Shown one piece after another: positions 17,244-25,459 of a DNA stretch of 40,120 bases. How positions within the stretch are numbered: the first letter of the stretch is position 1; each line of letters opens with the position of its first letter. A program made the position numbers and the translations under genes. The DNA is taken from assembly GCA_964460075.1 (NCBI GenBank), contig CAYWPC010000020.1, positions 1-40,120 of the forward strand, given 5' to 3'. Origin of the DNA: JAMBLL01 sp964460075. Its GTDB lineage: Bacteria > Actinomycetota > Acidimicrobiia > Spongiisociales > UBA5794. The notes beneath the pieces are model-generated. The model saw nothing but the letters and a program-made list of their open reading frames with translations. It was not told where the DNA came from and ran no database searches.

Positions 17244-18179
17244 GTGGAACTTGGCTTATTCGTTGAACCACAGATGGGTGGCTCGTACCGGCGCCTCGTG
17301 GAGCTTGCGAGATGGGCAGAAGATTTCGGCCTTGATGCGTTCGCGCGGTCAGATCACTACATGCACATGGAGCACTCCGCGAACGCTACCGATGCGCTGC
17401 TATCTCTTGGCGGTGTCGCGATCGAGACGGAATCGATCAGGCTGGTCACGCTCGTGTCCCCCATCACCTTTCGGCACCCTGCCATCCTGTCGAAGTCGGC
17501 AACCACCCTCGACGAGATGTCGGGAGGCCGATTCACGCTCGGCGTAGGCACCGGCTGGATGGAGTCGGAACATCAGGCCTTCGGGATCGATCTCCCGCCA
17601 CTCCGCGAACGCTTCGACCGACTTGACGAGGCACTCGCCTACATTCGAACCGTCCTCGCCGGGGGCGGAACTGCTGCCGGCGACTACTACTCGTTCGATC
17701 ATGCATCCGTGGGCCCGAAGGCTTCACGTGGCCTCAGGCTCGCTATTGGAGGAAACGGACCGAGGAAGACTCCAAGCCTCGCAGGAGCCTACGCGGATGA
17801 GTACAACATGTTCGTCACAGACAAGGCCACACTTGACGAGCGGCTCGGCGTGATGCGAGAAGCCGCAAGAGTAGCTGGCCGCGATCCTGACGCAGTGCTC
17901 ATCTCCTTTGCGGGACCGAGTTTCGTCTACACATCTGAGGCCGAACATGCCGAAGCCCTCGCCGAGCGCGGGGCAAAACGAGACATGGCTCCTGATGAGT
18001 ACAGTGCGTTTCTCGATGCGCGCTCTGTCCCACACGGGACACCTCAGCGGGCGAGGGAGGCCATTGACCAGATGGCTTCGTGGGGGGTCGGCCGATTCTA
18101 CGTCCAGTACGTATCACCACTCGACGACATCCACAGGGACGACTTGGAAACGACATTCGGCGCTCTTCGCCATGCCTGA
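17244..18179 (+). CDS. LLM-class F420/flavin-dependent oxidoreductase
   Basis: A 311-residue luciferase-like monooxygenase-fold enzyme. Visible hallmarks are the N-terminal MELGLFVEPQMGGSYRRL strand-helix, the SDHYMH loop, the TLVSPITFRHPAILSK strand and the SGGRFTLGVGTGW motif that lines the cofactor pocket. Members use F420 or FMN; the actinobacterial context favours F420, but this cannot be decided here. The start GTG 17244-17246 has GAGGAG at 6 nt. It ends the dsb-MBL operon, 54 bp before sufC. Substrate unknown. Confidence 0.88.
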   Translation: MELGLFVEPQMGGSYRRLVELARWAEDFGLDAFARSDHYMHMEHSANATDALLSLGGVAIETESIRLVTLVSPITFRHPAILSKSATTLDEMSGGRFTLGVGTGWMESEHQAFGIDLPPLRERFDRLDEALAYIRTVLAGGGTAAGDYYSFDHASVGPKASRGLRLAIGGNGPRKTPSLAGAYADEYNMFVTDKATLDERLGVMREAARVAGRDPDAVLISFAGPSFVYTSEAEHAEALAERGAKRDMAPDEYSAFLDARSVPHGTPQRAREAIDQMASWGVGRFYVQYVSPLDDIHRDDLETTFGALRHA

Positions 18180-18233
18180 GCATTCGCTCCAAGATCAGCA
18201 CTCGGAATTAGGCAACATCGACGGATTACACTT

Positions 18234-19010
18234 ATGGCCATGTTGGAAATACCCGCTGATCAGCACCTGATCGTTATCGACAACCTGCACGCGTCCGTCG
18301 AAGGCACGGAGATTCTCAAGGGAGTGAGCCTCACCGTCAAGCGAGGTGAGACCCACGCGATCATGGGTCCGAACGGATCAGGCAAGTCGACCCTCGCCAA
18401 TGTCCTGCTCGGTCATCCAAGCTATGTAGTCACCGAGGGATCGATCACCTACAAGGGAGAGGACATCACCCGATGGGCACCCGAAACCAGGGGGCAGGCT
18501 GGAATGTTCCTGGGATTCCAATACCCCGAAGAAATCCCTGGAGTGTCGGTTGTAAACTTCCTGCGAACCGCGCTGTCGAATAAGACCGGTACCGATTTCA
18601 CGGTCCTTGAGTTGCGCCTAAAGGTCATGGAGGCCATGCGCGCACTGGAGATGGACGACAGTTTCGCCGACCGCTACCTCAACGAGGGCTTCTCCGGCGG
18701 CGAGCGGAAGCGCAACGAGATTCTCCAGATGGCCATCCTCGAACCAGACTTCGCCGTCCTCGATGAAACCGATTCTGGTCTCGACATCGACGCTCTACGT
18801 ATCGTGGCCGAGGGCGTCGAGCGCCTCAGAAGTGACCGTCGTGGTTTCCTGATCATCACGCATTACCAGCGGATGCTCGACTACATCACACCAGACATCG
18901 TGCATGTGTTCCTGGACGGTACGATCGTCGAATCAGGAGACGCGTCCCTCGCCGACGAGATCGAGGAGAGCGGGTACGACGCCTACAGGGCGGAAGCGGC
19001 CCGAGGGTGA
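18234..19010 (+). CDS. sufC: SufC, Fe-S cluster assembly ATPase
   Basis: Cytoplasmic ABC-type ATPase of the SUF scaffold SufBCD. The 258-residue protein has Walker A GPNGSGKST near residue 45, the SufC-typical FLGFQYPEEIPGVS segment, the signature FSGGERKRNEILQ, Walker B DFAVLDETDSGLD and the switch His in IITHYQRML. The start ATG 18234 lacks a ribosome-binding site. ATG 18240 (MLEIPADQ) lies 6 nt after a TACACT -10-like box at 18228-18233 and may be the true leaderless start. Its TGA overlaps the sufS GTG. No sufB or sufD precedes it, which is unusual. Confidence 0.95.
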   Translation: MAMLEIPADQHLIVIDNLHASVEGTEILKGVSLTVKRGETHAIMGPNGSGKSTLANVLLGHPSYVVTEGSITYKGEDITRWAPETRGQAGMFLGFQYPEEIPGVSVVNFLRTALSNKTGTDFTVLELRLKVMEAMRALEMDDSFADRYLNEGFSGGERKRNEILQMAILEPDFAVLDETDSGLDIDALRIVAEGVERLRSDRRGFLIITHYQRMLDYITPDIVHVFLDGTIVESGDASLADEIEESGYDAYRAEAARG

Positions 19011-20233
19011 TCGATCTTCGGAGCCTCCGCTCAGACTTCCCCATCTTGACGCGCGAGGTAAACGGGTACCCACTGGTATATCTCGACTCTGCCGCGACGA
19101 CACAGAAGCCGACAGCAGTATTGGACGCAATGGACGCGTATTACCGGACGTCGAATGCGAACGTTCATCGAGGCGCCCACACACTCGCCGATGAAGCAAC
19201 AAGACTCTACGAGGAAGCTCGAAGCAAGATCGCCCGGTTCATCGGTGCCAGCCCAGACCAGACCGTGTTCACCAGGGGAACGACTACCGCAATCAACCAC
19301 ATTGCCTACGGCTGGGGGCTCAACCACCTCAAGGGCGGCGACCGAATCCTCATAACAATCGCAGAGCACCACGCAAACGTCGTCCCATGGCAGCTCATCG
19401 CCCGCTACACGGGCGCGGAGCTGGTGTACCTCGAGCTAACAGACGATTACTCCATCGACACGGACAGACTCGAAGACGTATTGGACGAACGAGTCAAGAT
19501 CGTGTCATTCTCGGGAATGTCGAACGTCACCGGTGCCATCGGTCCGATCGACGTGCTTTCGAGCGCGGCACGGTCAGTCGGAGCGATAACCGTGCTCGAC
19601 GCCGCCCAGCTCGTCCCGCATCGACCCATCGACGTCACCGACTTCGACGTCGACTTCCTCGCCTTCTCCGCCCACAAGATGCTCGGGCCGACCGGCATTG
19701 GCACGTTGTGGGGCAAGCCTGAGCGCCTCGAGGAGATGGAGCCGACGGAAGGTGGGGGCGAAATGATCAACGTTGTCGAGCGACACACCTCCACATGGGC
19801 TCCCGTTCCTCACAAGTTCGAGGCAGGGACTCCGCCAATCGCTGAAGCGATTGGCTTCGGGGCTGCGGTCGACTACTTGAGTGCCGTGGGCATGGATGCG
19901 ATCGCAGCCCATGAGCAGGAGCTCACGGCGTATGCGATCGAGCGGCTATCTGAGGTCCCCGATCTGAAGATATTCGGCCCAAAGGACGTCACAAACCGTG
20001 GTGGTGCAATCAGTTTCGAGCTTGGCGACATCCATGCTCACGATATTGCGACCATCGTCGACCAGAGCGGGATCGCTGTTCGCGCGGGTCATCACTGTGC
20101 AAAGCCGCTCATGACCTATCTGGGTGTCACAGCAACGGCGCGCGCATCGTTCTACCTTTACAACGTTCCAGAGGAAGTAGACGCACTGGTCACCGCTCTC
20201 ATGAACGCCAGAGAGATCTTTGGTCTGGTCTGA
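19007..20233 (+). CDS. sufS: SufS cysteine desulfurase
   Basis: PLP enzyme that takes sulfur from cysteine, leaving alanine, and passes it as persulfide to SufU. The 408-residue protein shows the PLP-binding Lys224 in SAHKMLGPTG and the persulfide Cys364 in RAGHHCAKP, both at the expected places for group II desulfurases. The start GTG 19007-19009 overlaps the sufC stop as GTGA. It is 59 bp before sufU. No anomalies. Confidence 0.96.
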   Translation: MIDLRSLRSDFPILTREVNGYPLVYLDSAATTQKPTAVLDAMDAYYRTSNANVHRGAHTLADEATRLYEEARSKIARFIGASPDQTVFTRGTTTAINHIAYGWGLNHLKGGDRILITIAEHHANVVPWQLIARYTGAELVYLELTDDYSIDTDRLEDVLDERVKIVSFSGMSNVTGAIGPIDVLSSAARSVGAITVLDAAQLVPHRPIDVTDFDVDFLAFSAHKMLGPTGIGTLWGKPERLEEMEPTEGGGEMINVVERHTSTWAPVPHKFEAGTPPIAEAIGFGAAVDYLSAVGMDAIAAHEQELTAYAIERLSEVPDLKIFGPKDVTNRGGAISFELGDIHAHDIATIVDQSGIAVRAGHHCAKPLMTYLGVTATARASFYLYNVPEEVDALVTALMNAREIFGLV

Positions 20234-20292
20234 GCGGAGTGACCGATGTCCGATAACCTTGTGTTCTCTTTTCACCAACAGATCGATCCCAG

Positions 20293-20751
20293 ATGGCACA
20301 CCTAGACGAGCTCTACCGAGAAGTCATACTCGACCACTACCGGAACCCGAGGAAACGCGGGTCTCTCAGCGGTCGTCACATCCACGCTGAAGGGAACAAT
20401 CCATCGTGTGGCGATGAGTTCTCTATCGACATCGCAATCGAAGACGGTGTAATCACCGATGCCGCAATGCAGGGGCAGGGCTGCTCCATATCCCAAGCTT
20501 CGGGGTCGATGATGATGGATGCGATTGTCGGAAAGTCGATTGCCGACGTCGAGGAGCTCACGCACAAGTTCAAGGTGATGATGACCATCGTCGACGGTGA
20601 GAATCGGGTGGACCCTGATCGGCCCGGATCGGTGCTTGGAGATCTCGAAGCACTTCAGGGCGTGCGGAAATTTCCGGTTCGCATAAAATGCGCAGATCTC
20701 CCATGGACAACACTCACGGACGCACTCGATCAGGCAGCCAAGGCTCTGTGA
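20293..20751 (+). CDS. sufU: SufU, zinc-dependent sulfur-transfer/scaffold protein
   Basis: Sulfur acceptor that activates SufS in Gram-positive SUF systems. In 152 residues the zinc site is complete: Cys39 and Asp41 in NPSCGDEF, Cys64 in GQGCSISQAS and Cys133 in RIKCADLPW. The extra segment around residues 90-110 distinguishes SufU from IscU. The start ATG 20293 is 59 bp after sufS; that gap holds no other gene I can support. Its TGA overlaps the nicotinamidase GTG. Confidence 0.94.
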   Translation: MAHLDELYREVILDHYRNPRKRGSLSGRHIHAEGNNPSCGDEFSIDIAIEDGVITDAAMQGQGCSISQASGSMMMDAIVGKSIADVEELTHKFKVMMTIVDGENRVDPDRPGSVLGDLEALQGVRKFPVRIKCADLPWTTLTDALDQAAKAL

Positions 20752-21335
20752 CGGCCTACTCGGCTTCGACCGCACTGATCGTAACCGACGTCCAAAACGA
20801 CTTCACTGACCCGGATGGGTCGTTGTTCGTTTCAGGCGCACCACAGGTCATCGGTTTCATCAACAACGAGATCGCGGCCGCACACAGTGCTGAAGCAGTC
20901 ATCATCAGGACCCAGGATTGGCACCCGGAATCGACTCCCCACTTCGCAAAGGACGGTGGCATCTGGCCCACTCACTGCGTGGCAGACACATGGGGTGCCG
21001 AGTTCCACCCCGACCTCCTCAAGATCGGAACCGTCGTTCGCAAGGGTGTCGGTGGCGAGGACGGGTACTCAGGTTTCTCTGTGAGAGACCCTGTTACCGG
21101 CGACTCGCATGCGACCGGACTCAGCCGGATACTCACTGAACGCAGCGTTGCCGATGTGATCGTTGTGGGTTTCGCAACGGACTACTGCGTGAAAGAGACT
21201 GCCATCGACGCCATCCGGTTTGGATTCAGGTGCACGGTCCTCGCCGACGGTGTGCGAGCCGTCAATCTGGATCCTGGAGACGGTGCCAGCGCATGCTCGG
21301 AAATGGTGACCGCAGGCGTCACGATTCGCAGATAG
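20748..21335 (+). CDS. pncA: Nicotinamidase (isochorismatase-like amidohydrolase)
   Basis: Converts nicotinamide to nicotinic acid in NAD salvage. From GTG 20748-20750 it has 195 residues. The catalytic triad is Asp14 (VTDVQNDF), Lys99 (VVRKG) and Cys147 (DYCVKETA); the metal site is Asp57, His59 and His65 (DWHPESTPHF). The frame is open 20 codons upstream inside sufU, but the GTGA overlap with the sufU stop matches other pairs here and gives the usual N-terminus. It is convergent with the nicotinate phosphoribosyltransferase gene, which uses its product; the 129-bp gap between them holds no clear gene or terminator. Confidence 0.93.
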   Translation: MTAYSASTALIVTDVQNDFTDPDGSLFVSGAPQVIGFINNEIAAAHSAEAVIIRTQDWHPESTPHFAKDGGIWPTHCVADTWGAEFHPDLLKIGTVVRKGVGGEDGYSGFSVRDPVTGDSHATGLSRILTERSVADVIVVGFATDYCVKETAIDAIRFGFRCTVLADGVRAVNLDPGDGASACSEMVTAGVTIRR

Positions 21336-21464
21336 TCCCTGTGCTGCCTCAGACCGTGGCTGGAGCGCAGTCGACCAGCGACAACGGCATCCAAGATCCA
21401 CAGCATCGAGTTTCTGGGTAGCACGCTGACGGTGCGGGTCGAAACCATGACCTGGGGCGATGCG

Positions 21465-23009
21465 TCATGACCTCGCGTGTGCGATCAAGCCGCTCTGGAG
21501 GTTCTTGACCGATTCGGTAACCGACACGTGATATCGATGTGGGTTGATCAATCTCTTGACCCCAACGTCCAAGCGATCGAGATCCAAAAGGCGGCGTCTG
21601 CGTAGTTCGTCGAGATCTGGGGATCCGTCCAGGCGGACTCCGTCTGAGAACACGGTGGTGAGCAGCCTCTCGACTTCGGACACGGCGGAAGCGTCGATCG
21701 TTCGTGTCATGCCAGAGCGATGTGGGTGGTAGACGTGACGCGTTTCACCAGGCATGAGAGTCTCGACTCCTCCAGACACGACGTCTGCGGTCGCCAGACC
21801 TCGGCTGTCGTACACCCTCCACAGTCGTTTGTCTCCAGGAATCGGCATCTTCTCGGGAGTGTCCGAGATCTTCATCGCAGGTTTGAGCGACCCGGCTTCG
21901 TCGATACCAACGAGCTTGTATACACCGCCGAGCGCCGAGTAGCCATGTGACGAGATGAGTCTGGTTCCGACGCCATACATCAGCCTCGCTGTCACTTCGC
22001 CCGGATCGAGGTTGTAAGCGGGTGCCTCCTCATGAATCTGGGCTCGTATCTGCCACATGGCGAGTTCGTCTAGGTCTGAGGACAACACGACCATGACATC
22101 GTCAAATCGCGCATCGTCCAACATGCGCACTGCTCGTACCGCAAGATGCGCGAGATCTCCAGAGTCGAGACGAATACCGACGGGCTTGTGGCCTCGACTT
22201 CGGAGCTCCTCGAACACCGTGATGGCGTGAGGGATCCCGCTGCCCAATGTGTCGATCGTATCTACAAGGAGTAAGCACTCGTCTGGATACATCTCGGCAT
22301 ATGCGCGAAACGCTGCGAGCTCCCCACCGCCGAGCGCCATGTACAGCTGCACCATCGAGTGGCCATGGGTTCCTCGAGGGTCTCTCCCGAGCACGTGGGA
22401 GATGCCGACGTTCGAACTGCCATCGACCCCACCGATCAGTGCCGCTCTGGTACCTTCGTTGGTCCCTGTGCCAGGACCGCGGCGCATCCCGAATTCGAGG
22501 ACGGCCCCTCCGCGTGCTTGTTCGACTACCCGTGAGGCCTTCGTAGCAATCAGGGATTGGTAGTTCAGGTGGTTGAGTAGTGAGGTCTCGAGGAGCTGGG
22601 CAAGTGCGAGTGGGCCCTCAACGATGCCGATCGGCTCGTATGCGTGCACAACTCTGCCCTCTGGCACCGCTCGCACGGTGAGGGCCCCAAAGCCTTCGGA
22701 GCTCTTGAGCCAGCCAAGGAATCCGTCATCGAACCGCCGGCGACCACCCGCGTCGTGTTGGCCACGCAACACGTCGATGTCGGCGTCGCGCACGCGCGTT
22801 CGATCGATCCAGTCCAGTAGCCAGCCGAGGCCGGCGGTGATCACATAGCCGGCCTGGTGCTCGCCGTAGTCTGGATACCTGCGGAAGAAGTAGTCGAACT
22901 GGGCCCGTCTTTCAGCCAGCCCGTTCTTCCAATACAGCTGAGCCATGGTCAGCTGGTACTGGTCTGTGAACAAGAACCCCTCGGTCAGGTCGCGGTGATC
23001 CTGAGACAT
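21465..23009 (-). CDS. pncB: Nicotinate phosphoribosyltransferase
   Basis: Joins nicotinic acid and PRPP to give nicotinate mononucleotide, the Preiss-Handler entry to NAD. The 514-residue protein opens with the family start LFTDQYQLTMAQLYW, has DYFFRRYP near residue 39, GTHGHSMVQ (the region of the phosphorylated His), GIRLDSGDLA for phosphoribosyl binding, and VGTRLISS with a following glycine-rich YSALGGVYKLV. The start ATG 23007-23009 has an AGGGTG-like site. A symmetric palindromic element lies in its promoter region (23031-23070). It may also be read through from fumC. Confidence 0.93.
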   Translation of the reverse strand: MSQDHRDLTEGFLFTDQYQLTMAQLYWKNGLAERRAQFDYFFRRYPDYGEHQAGYVITAGLGWLLDWIDRTRVRDADIDVLRGQHDAGGRRRFDDGFLGWLKSSEGFGALTVRAVPEGRVVHAYEPIGIVEGPLALAQLLETSLLNHLNYQSLIATKASRVVEQARGGAVLEFGMRRGPGTGTNEGTRAALIGGVDGSSNVGISHVLGRDPRGTHGHSMVQLYMALGGGELAAFRAYAEMYPDECLLLVDTIDTLGSGIPHAITVFEELRSRGHKPVGIRLDSGDLAHLAVRAVRMLDDARFDDVMVVLSSDLDELAMWQIRAQIHEEAPAYNLDPGEVTARLMYGVGTRLISSHGYSALGGVYKLVGIDEAGSLKPAMKISDTPEKMPIPGDKRLWRVYDSRGLATADVVSGGVETLMPGETRHVYHPHRSGMTRTIDASAVSEVERLLTTVFSDGVRLDGSPDLDELRRRRLLDLDRLDVGVKRLINPHRYHVSVTESVKNLQSGLIAHARS

Positions 23010-23030
23010 CCAATCACCCTACCCGGCGTG

Positions 23031-23070
23031 TGGCGTAGAAAACCGCAACATGTTGCCGAAATCTACGCCA
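23031..23070. repeat. Nested palindrome in the pncB upstream region
   Basis: Outer 9-bp arms TGGCGTAGA (23031-23039) and TCTACGCCA (23062-23070) flank a perfect 12-bp palindrome GCAACATGTTGC (23045-23056), centred within them. It is 21 bp upstream of pncB and 10 bp downstream of fumC. It could be an operator for pncB or a fumC 3'-end hairpin. No T-run follows on the minus strand. Confidence 0.7.
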
Positions 23071-23080
23071 GAGTCCACGA

Positions 23081-24469
23081 TCACCCGACGACGCCGCCTT
23101 CAGTCATTGGGCGAAGGTCGAGGGCGGCGTTGAGCTCGTCTTCGGGCAGTACGCCCATCTCGAGGGCAACCTCGCGAACCCCACGGCCCTCCTTGAACGC
23201 CTTCTTGGCGACCTCTGCCGATCTGTCGTATCCGATCACAGGCACGAGCGCCGTGATAATGATGACGTTCTGCTCAAGCAGCCACTGTGCCCGCTCGGGG
23301 TCCGCCTCGATACCGTCAACCATCTTCTCGCGCATCACTGTTGCTGCACTCGCGAGAAGGTCAATCGATTGAAGCAGGTTGTGTGCCATGAGCGGCATCA
23401 TGACGTTGAGCTCGAAGTTGCCGTTCGCCCCTCCCCAGGTGATCGCTGCATCGTTGCCTATTACCTGACAAGCAACCTGCATCATCATCTCGGAGATAAC
23501 CGGGTTGACCTTGCCAGGCATGATCGAGCTGCCAGGCTGGAGCGAAGGAAGCGTGATCTCCGCAATGGCGGTCCGGGGCCCACTGGACAACCATCGCAGG
23601 TCGTTCGCGATCTTGAACAACGAGACGCTGACCGTCTTGAGAGCACCCGACACATTTACTGCCGCGTCCTTAGCGGCTTGTGCCTCGAAGTGATTGGGGG
23701 CCTCTACGAAGTCGTAGCCCGAGCGACGCGCCATCTCAGCAATCGTCGCAGCGGCAAAACCCTCTGGCGCGTTGATGCCTGTTCCGACCGCCGTGCCACC
23801 GAGGGCAAGTTCGAGAAGTTCTGGCAGCACCTTGCGAATACGACGTGCACCGTTGGAGACCTGAACTGCGTAGCCGCCGAACTCCTGACCGAGTCGGATC
23901 GGTGTCGCATCCATCAGATGCGTTCTACCTGACTTCAAAACATCGTCGAATTCGACTGCCTTCGCATCGAGCGCACCAGCAAGAGCATCAAGGGCAGGTA
24001 GCAGACCTTGCTCGATGCCGGCCACGGCGGCGACATGGATCGCAGTCGGGATCGTGTCGTTGGAGGACTGGCCAGCGTTCACATGATCGTTTGGGTGCAC
24101 GAGCTTCGATCCAAGCTCGCCTCCGAGCATCTCGGAAGCCCTGTTCGCGATGACCTCGTTCGCGTTCATATTGGTCGACGTGCCAGACCCGGTCTGAAAG
24201 ATGTCGAGCACGAAGTGCTCGTCGAGGTCACCGTCCATAACTTCCTGGGCGGCCTGGCAGATGGCGTCGGCCTTGTCAGCATCGACGGAGCCCATTGCTT
24301 TGTTCGTCACCGCTGCGGAGGCTTTGAGCACGCCGAGAGCCCATATGAACGTGCGTCCGAACCTCAGATCTGAGATCGGGAAGTTGTCAACTGCACGTTG
24401 TGTCGACGCCCCGTAATAGGCACCTTCGGGAACGGGCACCTCGCCCATGGAATCACGTTCGATGCGCAT
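23081..24469 (-). CDS. fumC: Class II fumarate hydratase
   Basis: Iron-independent fumarase of the TCA cycle, interconverting fumarate and malate. From ATG 24467-24469 it has 462 residues. Visible: the TGSGTSTNMNANEVIANRA region near residue 93, HPNDHVNAGQSSNDTIPTA near 125, SGRTHLMDATP near 180 and the superfamily signature GSSIMPGKVNP near 315 with the catalytic Ser loop. A TTG two codons upstream is in frame, but GAGGAG at 7 nt supports the ATG. The 146-bp gap to the sirtuin stop contains a 6-bp hairpin at 24512-24526 and a doubtful short ORF. Confidence 0.96.
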   Translation of the reverse strand: MRIERDSMGEVPVPEGAYYGASTQRAVDNFPISDLRFGRTFIWALGVLKASAAVTNKAMGSVDADKADAICQAAQEVMDGDLDEHFVLDIFQTGSGTSTNMNANEVIANRASEMLGGELGSKLVHPNDHVNAGQSSNDTIPTAIHVAAVAGIEQGLLPALDALAGALDAKAVEFDDVLKSGRTHLMDATPIRLGQEFGGYAVQVSNGARRIRKVLPELLELALGGTAVGTGINAPEGFAAATIAEMARRSGYDFVEAPNHFEAQAAKDAAVNVSGALKTVSVSLFKIANDLRWLSSGPRTAIAEITLPSLQPGSSIMPGKVNPVISEMMMQVACQVIGNDAAITWGGANGNFELNVMMPLMAHNLLQSIDLLASAATVMREKMVDGIEADPERAQWLLEQNVIIITALVPVIGYDRSAEVAKKAFKEGRGVREVALEMGVLPEDELNAALDLRPMTEGGVVG

Positions 24470-24615
24470 GTGCAATCTCCTCAGTTCGATACTCGCACCA
24501 CATGAGAATAGTGAGCCTCAGGCTCAGGGATTCCAGCGCACTCCCCAATCTCTCCCTAAACCTCGGATGGTTGTTCATGGCAGAGCGGCCCACCGATCCA
24601 GAGGAGGCGGAGTAG

Positions 24616-25404
24616 TCAGTGGCGGAGAGATTCCGCAACGGCCGTTGCGAACACTTCGCCGACGTCACCTTCGATGCGGAGGGTGACGTCGGCGAGATGA
24701 TCATGGTCCGTGCTCCCCTTGTTTACGATCACATACGGGATCCCTCGGCGTGCCGCATGGAGGGGTATGTCGGCGGCTGGGTACACAGAGAGCGTCGATC
24801 CAAGGGCCACGACGAGATCACACTGGTCGGCCGCCTGCCTTGCCTTGTACATGGTCAAAGGGTCGAGTTGCTGGCCGAAACTGATCGTCGCTGGTTTGAG
24901 TAGTCCTCCACACGAACACTTCGGAGGAGTCCTCGTTCGGAGAAACTCTTCAAGGTGTGGTGTGACCGGCGATCGATCTCCACACTCGAGACATCCGGCT
25001 TCACGTGCAGTCCCGTGTACCTCAACCACCTTCTTTGGCGAAGAGCCAGCCATGGTGTGAAGACCATCGATGTTCTGTGTGACTATCGCCTCGAGTTTCC
25101 CTCCACGCTCAAGGTCGACACACGCCCGATGCACGGCTCCCGGCTGCGCGGCATCGATGGAGATGCTGGAGGCAGCCTTTTGGTCCCAGTAGTCGATACG
25201 TCGCTGCTCGGATCTCAAGAAGTCCCGAAAGTCAACCGGCCGCTGCGTGTTCCACACACCCTCAGGTCCGCGAAAGTCCGGAATCCCTGTCTCGGTGGAT
25301 ACCCCCGCACCTGTGAAGATGAGAACGGCCTCGGCCTTGGCAATCAGGTCGACAAGGGCATAGTTCTGTTTACTCACGCCAGCAGTCTTGCACGATTGCC
25401 CCAT
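24616..25404 (-). CDS. cobB: Sir2-family NAD-dependent protein deacylase
   Basis: Removes acyl groups from protein lysines, splitting NAD to nicotinamide and O-acyl-ADP-ribose. Visible: the NAD-binding GAGVSTETGIPDFRG, TQNIDGLH, the catalytic His in EVHGT, a zinc ribbon with CLEC and CSC, and a C-terminal GSTLSVYPA then VNKG. The start is uncertain: ATG 25402-25404 (262 residues, GGGAG close by) or GTG 25375-25377 (253 residues, beginning MSKQNYALVDL). The Ala-Tyr/Arg desuccinylase signature of class III sirtuins is not evident, which leaves a general deacetylase. Its nicotinamide product is the substrate of the nicotinamidase 3 kb away. Confidence 0.92.
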   Translation of the reverse strand: MGQSCKTAGVSKQNYALVDLIAKAEAVLIFTGAGVSTETGIPDFRGPEGVWNTQRPVDFRDFLRSEQRRIDYWDQKAASSISIDAAQPGAVHRACVDLERGGKLEAIVTQNIDGLHTMAGSSPKKVVEVHGTAREAGCLECGDRSPVTPHLEEFLRTRTPPKCSCGGLLKPATISFGQQLDPLTMYKARQAADQCDLVVALGSTLSVYPAADIPLHAARRGIPYVIVNKGSTDHDHLADVTLRIEGDVGEVFATAVAESLRH

Positions 25405-25459
25405 CCACTCCCTGCCGAAGCATCTCGACCTCGGCTCGTCTCGTGAGCCCCGACGGCTC

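Noticed and set aside
21336..21464. Bidirectional terminator between pncA and pncB
   Set aside because: No stable stem followed by T-runs was found; left as an unassigned spacer.
23040..23061. dif-like XerC/XerD site
   Set aside because: The symmetric GCAACATGTTGC resembles a recombination site in layout, but the arms do not match dif consensus and there is no reason to expect the terminus here.
24512..24526. Terminator TGAGCC/GGCTCA after the sirtuin gene
   Set aside because: Only 6 bp with a 3-nt loop and no T-run on the minus strand.
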